Assembly (NCBI GenBank): GCA_019416265.1
Contig: DXXQ01000149.1
Coordinates: forward strand, 1-10,034
Origin: Clostridiales bacterium
GTDB taxonomy: Bacteria; Bacillota; Clostridia; Lachnospirales; Lachnospiraceae
Direction of reading: 5' to 3'
Length of the DNA stretch: 10,034 nt
Shown: positions 5,776 through 10,034 of the stretch, piece after piece
Position numbering within the stretch: the first letter of the stretch is position 1
Layout: the number at the start of each line of letters is the position of its first letter
Notes under the pieces: model-generated
Databases searched by the model: none
What the model saw: only the letters and a program-made list of their open reading frames with translations
Told to the model about the DNA's origin: nothing
Program-made: the position numbers and the translations under genes

Positions 5776-6573
5776 ATGAAATACAGTTATTATCCGGGCT
5801 GTACCCTGAGAACAAAAGCCAGGGATCTGGACGAATATGCCAGAGCAAGCGCACAGGCGCTTGGCTTTGAACTGGAAGAAATTGAAGACTGGCAGTGCTG
5901 CGGCGGTGTTTATCCGCTGGGAACCGATGAGATTGCAACGAAGCTTTCCTCTGTCCGCACCTTAAATGCAGCCAAAGAAAAAGGCCAGGAGCTTGTGACT
6001 ATCTGTTCCGCCTGTCATCATGTGATCAAACGTGTCAACGATGATATGAGACATGTGGAGGATATCCGTACCAGAGCCAATAACTACATGAAATTAGAAG
6101 AGCCTTACACAGGGGAGACAAACGTTCTTCACTATCTGGAGGTTTTAAGAGACCGTGTAGGTTTTGATAAGTTAAAAGAAAAAGTAGTAAATCCTTTAAA
6201 GGGCAAAAAAATCGGCGCATATTACGGCTGCCTTCTTTTAAGACCGGGAAAGATCATGGCGTTTGACGATCCGGAAAATCCGAAGATCATGGAGGATTTT
6301 ATCCGTGCCTTAGGTGCGGAGCCGGTGATCTACCCTTATAGAAACGAGTGCTGCGGCGGTTATATTTCTCTGAAAGAAAAGGAAATGGCGCAGAATATGT
6401 GCGAAAAGATCATGGACAGCGCGAAAGGCTTTGAGGCAGATATGCTGATCACTGCCTGTCCTCTTTGCAAATATAACCTTTGCAGAAACGGAAACAACAG
6501 CATTCCGGTATACTACTTCACGGAGCTTCTTGCCCAGGCTCTCGGGGTAAAAGAAACAAAGGAGGAGGCATAA
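5776..6573 (+). CDS. hdrB: Heterodisulfide reductase subunit B homolog (two CCG domains)
   Basis: HdrB is the disulfide-reducing subunit of HdrABC complexes. Its two CCG domains each hold a noncubane [4Fe-4S] cluster. The 265-aa protein has both motifs complete: C9, C41-C42, C77, C80 in the first; C152, C192-C193, C228, C231 in the second. It lacks a membrane segment, so this is the soluble type and not HdrDE. Start: AAAGGA (5759-5764) precedes the ATG by 11 bases. In methanogens the substrate is CoM-S-S-CoB, but nothing here suggests methanogenesis. In bacteria the acceptor is thought to be another disulfide such as one on a DsrC-like protein, and none is encoded in this window. It is followed one base later by the hdrC ATG, so the pair is translationally coupled. 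Confidence 0.93.
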   Translation: MKYSYYPGCTLRTKARDLDEYARASAQALGFELEEIEDWQCCGGVYPLGTDEIATKLSSVRTLNAAKEKGQELVTICSACHHVIKRVNDDMRHVEDIRTRANNYMKLEEPYTGETNVLHYLEVLRDRVGFDKLKEKVVNPLKGKKIGAYYGCLLLRPGKIMAFDDPENPKIMEDFIRALGAEPVIYPYRNECCGGYISLKEKEMAQNMCEKIMDSAKGFEADMLITACPLCKYNLCRNGNNSIPVYYFTELLAQALGVKETKEEA

Positions 6574-6574
6574 G

Positions 6575-6973
6575 ATGGAAGTGAAAATGAACGGAAAAAA
6601 AGCAGCAGAGCAGATCAAAGAAATTTCCGGCACAAACCCTCTGAAATGTATGAAATGCGGAAAATGCTCCGCAACCTGCCCTTCCTATAATGAAATGGAT
6701 ATTAAACCTCATCAGTTTGTATCCTATGTGATCAACGAAGATATCGATGCACTTGTAAATTCCAGATCTCTGTGGAAATGTCTTTCCTGCTTTGCCTGTG
6801 TGGAAAGATGTCCAAGGGATGTGAAACCGGGAAAACTGATCGACGCTGCAAGACAGCTGGTGGTTCGCCAGAAAGGCGGAAATTACCTTCTGGCAGACGA
6901 AATTCCGGAGCTTCTGGATCCGGAGCTTCCACAGCAGTTATTAGTAAGTGCATTGAGAAGATACAGGAGGTAA
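6575..6973 (+). CDS. hdrC: Heterodisulfide reductase subunit C homolog (2x[4Fe-4S])
   Basis: HdrC wires electrons from HdrA to HdrB. The 132-aa protein has two classic CxxCxxCxxxC sites: C25, C28, C31, C35 and C69, C72, C75, C79, with CP after each, in the usual HdrC spacing. It is shorter than the roughly 185-aa methanogen HdrC because the C-terminal part is compact, ending in a LPQQLLVSALRRY helix of a kind I associate with bacterial HdrC. There is no membrane segment. Start: GGAGGAGG (6561-6568) lies inside the end of hdrB, 6 bases before ATG 6575. An in-frame ATG at 6587 is a less well spaced alternative. hdrA follows after 5 bases. Confidence 0.92.
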   Translation: MEVKMNGKKAAEQIKEISGTNPLKCMKCGKCSATCPSYNEMDIKPHQFVSYVINEDIDALVNSRSLWKCLSCFACVERCPRDVKPGKLIDAARQLVVRQKGGNYLLADEIPELLDPELPQQLLVSALRRYRR

Positions 6974-6978
6974 CCTAA

Positions 6979-8967
6979 GTGCAGAGGATAGGAGTATTTG
7001 TCTGTCACTGCGGAAGTAATATCGCCGCTACGGTAGACGTAAAGAAAGTAGTAGAAATTGCTGCAAAGGAACCTGGAGTTGTTCATGCAGAAGACTACCA
7101 GTATATGTGTTCTGAGGCAGGACAGGCCAAAATTCAGGAATCCATCAAAGAAAAAAATCTCACAGGAATCGTTGTCTGTTCCTGTTCCCCGCGTATGCAT
7201 GAGGCTACCTTCCGGAAAGCAGCGGAAAGAGCCGGCCTGAACCCATACATGGTGGAAATCGCAAATATCCGTGAGCACTGCTCCTGGATTCATAAAGATA
7301 TGGAAGAGGCTACAGAAAAAGCTGTCATTCTTGCAAGGGCAGCAATTGCAAAAGTTCATCTGAATGCGCCTCTTCAGCCGGGCGAAAGCCGTGTGACAAA
7401 GAGAGCCCTTGTGATCGGCGGCGGTATTGCCGGTATCCAGACAGCTCTTGACATCGCAGACGCAGGCTACGAAGTAGACATCGTGGAAAAAACGCCAAGT
7501 ATCGGCGGAAGAATGTCTCAGCTGGACAAAACCTTCCCGACTCTTGACTGTTCCGCATGTATCCTCACACCAAAGATGGTGGAGGCAGCTTCCCACGAAA
7601 AGATCACAATCTATACTTACAGTGAGGTAGATAAGGTCAGCGGTTTTGTGGGCGATTTTACAGTGGATATCAGGAAAAAAGCGAGAAGTGTTGATATTGA
7701 TAAATGTACAGGCTGCGGCGCCTGCATGGAGAAATGTCCTTCCAAGAAGACGCCAAGCGAATTTAACAGAGGCTTAAACAACAGAACAGCCATCTACACA
7801 CCGTTTGCCCAGGCAATCCCCAATGTGCCGGTGATCGACCGCGACGCATGTATCAAGTTTAAAACCGGCAAATGCGGTCTTTGCGAAAAGGTCTGTCAGG
7901 CAGGGGCGATCGATTACACCCAGAAGGACGAGATCGTAACACAGAAATACGGCGCGATCGTAGTGGCAACAGGTTTTGATACCATTAAGCTTGATAAATA
8001 CGATGAATATGCATACAACCAGAGCAAGGACGTTATCACATCCTTAGAGCTTGAGCGTATTATGAATGCTGCCGGACCTACAAAAGGTCATTTAGAGCGT
8101 CTTTCCGACGGAAAAGCTCCAAAGGAAATGGTATTCATCCAGTGTGTGGGAAGCCGCTGTGCCGATGACAGAGGCAAGCCATACTGTTCAAAGATCTGCT
8201 GTATGTACACAGCAAAACATGCAATGCTCATTCGTGATAAATATCCGGATGTGAACGTCACGGTATTTTATATTGATGTGCGTACTCCGGGCAAGAACTT
8301 TGACGAGTTTTACCGTCGTGCGGTAGAGCAGTACGGAGTTAATTATATTAAAGGTCAGGTTGGAAAGGTTATTCCTCAGCCAAACGGCAAGCTTCTTGTT
8401 CAGGGCTCCGACCTTCTTGACAACAAACAGATCCTGAAAGAGGCAGACATGGTCGTTCTTGCAACTGCAATTGAGCCGAACCCGGATGTTCGTAAGATTG
8501 CCACCATGCTTACTGCCAGCATTGATACCAATAACTTCCTTACAGAGGCTCACGCAAAGCTTCGTCCTGTAGAGTCTCCCACAGCCGGTATTTTCCTTTC
8601 CGGTGTGTGCCAGGGACCGAAGGATATTCCGGAGACCGTTGCCCAGGCAGGGGCTGCTGCAGTAAAAGCCATCGGCCTTCTTGCAAAGGACAAGCTGATG
8701 ACAAACCCGTGTACAGCCAAATCTGACGAGCTTCTCTGCAATGGCTGTTCTGCATGTGCAAATGTATGTCCATATGGCGCGATTTCCTATGAGACAAAGG
8801 AAGTAAACGATCACGGTATCCGTGAAACAAGAAGAATTGCAGTTGTAAATACCGCCCTTTGCCAGGGATGCGGCGCTTGTACCGTTACCTGTCCATCCGG
8901 TGCTATGGATCTGCAGGGCTTCTCTAACAGACAGATTTTAGCGGAGGTAGATGCAATATGTCGATAG
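6979..8967 (+). CDS. hdrA: Heterodisulfide reductase subunit A homolog (FAD, bifurcating)
   Basis: HdrA carries the FAD that in characterised complexes splits an electron pair between ferredoxin and HdrB. At 662 aa it has the length and full domain order of the methanogen type: an N-terminal domain with CHCG (9-12) and CSCSP; the FAD-binding Rossmann GGGIAG (147-152); the DCSAC motif (190-194); an inserted ferredoxin domain with C243, C246, C249, C253 and C291, C299, C302, C306; the GSRC..DRGKPYCSKICC segment; and a C-terminal ferredoxin with C587, C590, C593, C597 and C628, C631, C634, C638. The start is a GTG at 6979, 8 bases after AGGAGG (6965-6970), with no better ATG near. It sits between hdrC and an mvhD gene it overlaps by 10 bases, matching the HdrA-MvhD contact that delivers electrons to the complex. 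Confidence 0.95.
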   Translation: MQRIGVFVCHCGSNIAATVDVKKVVEIAAKEPGVVHAEDYQYMCSEAGQAKIQESIKEKNLTGIVVCSCSPRMHEATFRKAAERAGLNPYMVEIANIREHCSWIHKDMEEATEKAVILARAAIAKVHLNAPLQPGESRVTKRALVIGGGIAGIQTALDIADAGYEVDIVEKTPSIGGRMSQLDKTFPTLDCSACILTPKMVEAASHEKITIYTYSEVDKVSGFVGDFTVDIRKKARSVDIDKCTGCGACMEKCPSKKTPSEFNRGLNNRTAIYTPFAQAIPNVPVIDRDACIKFKTGKCGLCEKVCQAGAIDYTQKDEIVTQKYGAIVVATGFDTIKLDKYDEYAYNQSKDVITSLELERIMNAAGPTKGHLERLSDGKAPKEMVFIQCVGSRCADDRGKPYCSKICCMYTAKHAMLIRDKYPDVNVTVFYIDVRTPGKNFDEFYRRAVEQYGVNYIKGQVGKVIPQPNGKLLVQGSDLLDNKQILKEADMVVLATAIEPNPDVRKIATMLTASIDTNNFLTEAHAKLRPVESPTAGIFLSGVCQGPKDIPETVAQAGAAAVKAIGLLAKDKLMTNPCTAKSDELLCNGCSACANVCPYGAISYETKEVNDHGIRETRRIAVVNTALCQGCGACTVTCPSGAMDLQGFSNRQILAEVDAICR

Positions 8968-9401
8968 AAAACAAGGAAGAATTCAGACCGAAGATCGTAG
9001 CGTTCTGCTGTAACTGGTGCAGCTACGCAGGTGCAGACCTTGCAGGAAGCAGCCGTCTTTCTTATCCGGCTGATGTAAAGATCATCCGTGTTCCATGTTC
9101 CTGCCGTGTGAATCCTATGTTTATCCTCCGTGCTTTTGAAAAAGGTGCTGACGGCGTAATCATGTGTGGATGCCATCCCGGGGACTGTCACTACAGCACC
9201 GGTAACTATTATGCAAGAAGACGTATGACACTTCTTTTCTCCATGCTGGATTACCTTGGCGTTGAGAACGGCAGAACAAGAGTAGAGTGGGTTTCTGCAG
9301 CTGAGGGTGTGAAATTCTCTCAGACCATGAATGAATTCGTGGAAAAAATCCATTCCCTTGGCAAAAACGTAAGATTGGGGGATTTAAGATGCAGGAATTA
9401 A
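8958..9401 (+). CDS. mvhD: MvhD/FlxD family [2Fe-2S] electron-transfer subunit
   Basis: MvhD proteins bind a [2Fe-2S] cluster and pass electrons from a hydrogenase, formate dehydrogenase or NADH module to HdrA. The 147-aa protein is the whole MvhD domain: FCCNWCSYAGADLAG (C17, C18, C21), PCSCRV (C47, C49), MCGCHPGDCHY (C70, C72, C77) and the GNYYARRR segment. Start: GGAGGT (8943-8948) is 9 bases before the ATG at 8958, inside hdrA. No hydrogenase large or small subunit is adjacent. The next gene is an iron-sulfur protein of the Flx type, so the donor is more likely NADH through Flx proteins, and flxD is the better context name. The stop overlaps the next gene's start by 13 bases, so expression is tightly coupled. 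Confidence 0.92.
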   Translation: MSIENKEEFRPKIVAFCCNWCSYAGADLAGSSRLSYPADVKIIRVPCSCRVNPMFILRAFEKGADGVIMCGCHPGDCHYSTGNYYARRRMTLLFSMLDYLGVENGRTRVEWVSAAEGVKFSQTMNEFVEKIHSLGKNVRLGDLRCRN

Positions 9402-10034
9402 TGAATCGTGCAAAAGAGCTTCTGGCAGATGGAACCGTAGCCCGTGTTCTCGGCTGGAAGGCCGGAGATTTATCCTACAATCCGGAGCCGGCATTTTTTG
9501 AGACAGAAGAGTCCCTGAAAGATTTCGTATACAACGGTTTCTGCGGGGCGAACTTAAGTAAATATATGATCGCAGCTTCCAAGTTTGAAGGAAAAACTCT
9601 GATATGTCTCAAACCCTGTGATACATACAGCTTTAACCAGCTGATCAAGGAACACCGCGTTGACAGAGAGAAAGCATATATTATCGGTGTTGGCTGCAAA
9701 GGCAAGCTGGATATCGAAAAGATCCGTCAGCAGGGCATCAAAGGAATCGAGAGTATTTCCGGCGCTGAGATCGAGGACGAGGCAGAGACTCTGACCATTC
9801 AGACGATCTACGGGGAAAAGACCTGCGCATACAAAGATGCCATGCTGGAAAGATGCCATGTCTGCAAAGGCAAGGAGCATATGATTTACGACGAGCTCAT
9901 CGGCGAGTCCAAGGATACAAAGGATGCAGACCGTTTTGATGAGGTGGCAAGGATTGAAGCCATGACTCCGGAAGAGAAGTTCGCCTTTTTCCAGAAGGAA
10001 TTAAGCAAATGTATCCGCTGTAATGCCTGCAGAA
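9389..10034 (+). CDS. Iron-sulfur electron-transfer protein, FlxC-like, 3'-partial
   Basis: The frame stays open for 215 codons to the right edge. ATG 9389 is preferred because GGGGGA (9377-9382) lies 6 bases before it. An in-frame ATG at 9401 overlaps the preceding stop and is a possible alternative. Visible Cys sites are C52 (GFCGAN), C73 and C77 (CLKPCD), C103 (GVGCKG), C156 and C159 (CHVCKG), then C208, C211, C214 in CIRCNAC, the start of a ferredoxin-type cluster site at the very edge. The first part resembles the beta subunit family of F420 hydrogenase/dehydrogenase, and the whole resembles 4Fe-4S dicluster proteins found in Flx-Hdr clusters. By position next to MvhD it should carry electrons between an NAD(P)H-oxidising FAD subunit, expected downstream, and MvhD. 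I do not see the MetV or MetF motifs expected in acetogen metVF-hdr clusters. The family assignment is from motif memory and synteny. Confidence 0.72.
   Translation, partial: MQELMNRAKELLADGTVARVLGWKAGDLSYNPEPAFFETEESLKDFVYNGFCGANLSKYMIAASKFEGKTLICLKPCDTYSFNQLIKEHRVDREKAYIIGVGCKGKLDIEKIRQQGIKGIESISGAEIEDEAETLTIQTIYGEKTCAYKDAMLERCHVCKGKEHMIYDELIGESKDTKDADRFDEVARIEAMTPEEKFAFFQKELSKCIRCNACR

Noticed and set aside
6883..7596. Open frame on the - strand (237 codons) opposite hdrC/hdrA
   Set aside because: It is antisense to well-conserved Hdr genes, with Cys-rich content that simply mirrors codons of the + strand; no independent evidence.
5776..8967. Archaeal (methanogen) origin of the hdr genes
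   Set aside because: Ribosome sites, base composition and codon use match the flanking bacterial genes, and neighbours are bacterial; HdrABC is widespread in anaerobic bacteria.
9389..10034. Possible MetV/MetF (methylene-THF reductase) as in acetogen hdr-mvhD clusters
   Set aside because: The visible 215 residues do not show the MetV zinc-finger start or a MetF barrel, but an iron-sulfur protein of F420-dehydrogenase-beta/Flx type.

Overview
The window looks like chromosomal DNA of a strictly anaerobic, low-to-moderate GC Firmicute, most likely a gut Lachnospiraceae (Blautia/Ruminococcus-like). The evidence is strong AGGAGG-type ribosome sites, T-tailed hairpin terminators, a clostridial-type Rex operator, a LytR-CpsA-Psr (LCP) cell-wall protein, and a heterodisulfide-reductase-type electron-transfer operon without methanogen context. 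No tRNA, rRNA, insertion sequence, phage gene or CRISPR array is visible. All supported genes lie on the + strand.

Region 1 (1-2754) is a cell-envelope block. It holds a membrane-anchored SGNH-like protein whose catalytic Ser is replaced by Asp (5' end beyond the window), an LCP-family wall-polymer transferase, and a small acidic secreted protein of unknown function. A long hairpin followed by T's ends the block, although a good -10 element upstream of it leaves open that it is a leader element for the next gene.

Region 2 (2797-4529) is a single gene for an unusual fusion. A NeuD/PglD-like Rossmann plus shortened left-handed beta-helix acyltransferase module is joined to a full-length kinase closely resembling bifidobacterial N-acetylhexosamine 1-kinase (NahK). 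A near-perfect intrinsic terminator follows it.

Region 3 (4530-10034, continuing past the right edge) is a redox operon. Its control region carries an extended -10 promoter and two Rex-like palindromes, one over the -35 and one just before the first gene. The order is an L-lactate/malate dehydrogenase family gene, then hdrB, hdrC, hdrA, an mvhD/flxD gene and a truncated iron-sulfur protein resembling FlxC. Genes are 1-19 bp apart or overlap. This is the mirror order of the FlxABCD-HdrABC systems known from Desulfovibrio, so flxB- and flxA-like genes (the latter the NAD(P)H-oxidising flavoprotein) are expected just downstream. The working model is an NADH-dependent, flavin-bifurcating complex: HdrA FAD splits NADH electrons between ferredoxin and a disulfide-type acceptor at HdrB. 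It would be co-transcribed with a dehydrogenase that shares the NADH pool and be derepressed by Rex when NADH/NAD+ is high. The physiological acceptor of HdrB is unknown.

The most interesting points are the Rex-controlled ldh-hdrBCA-flx arrangement, the malate-dehydrogenase-like Arg at the substrate-discriminating position of the 'lactate dehydrogenase', and the acyltransferase-NahK fusion.
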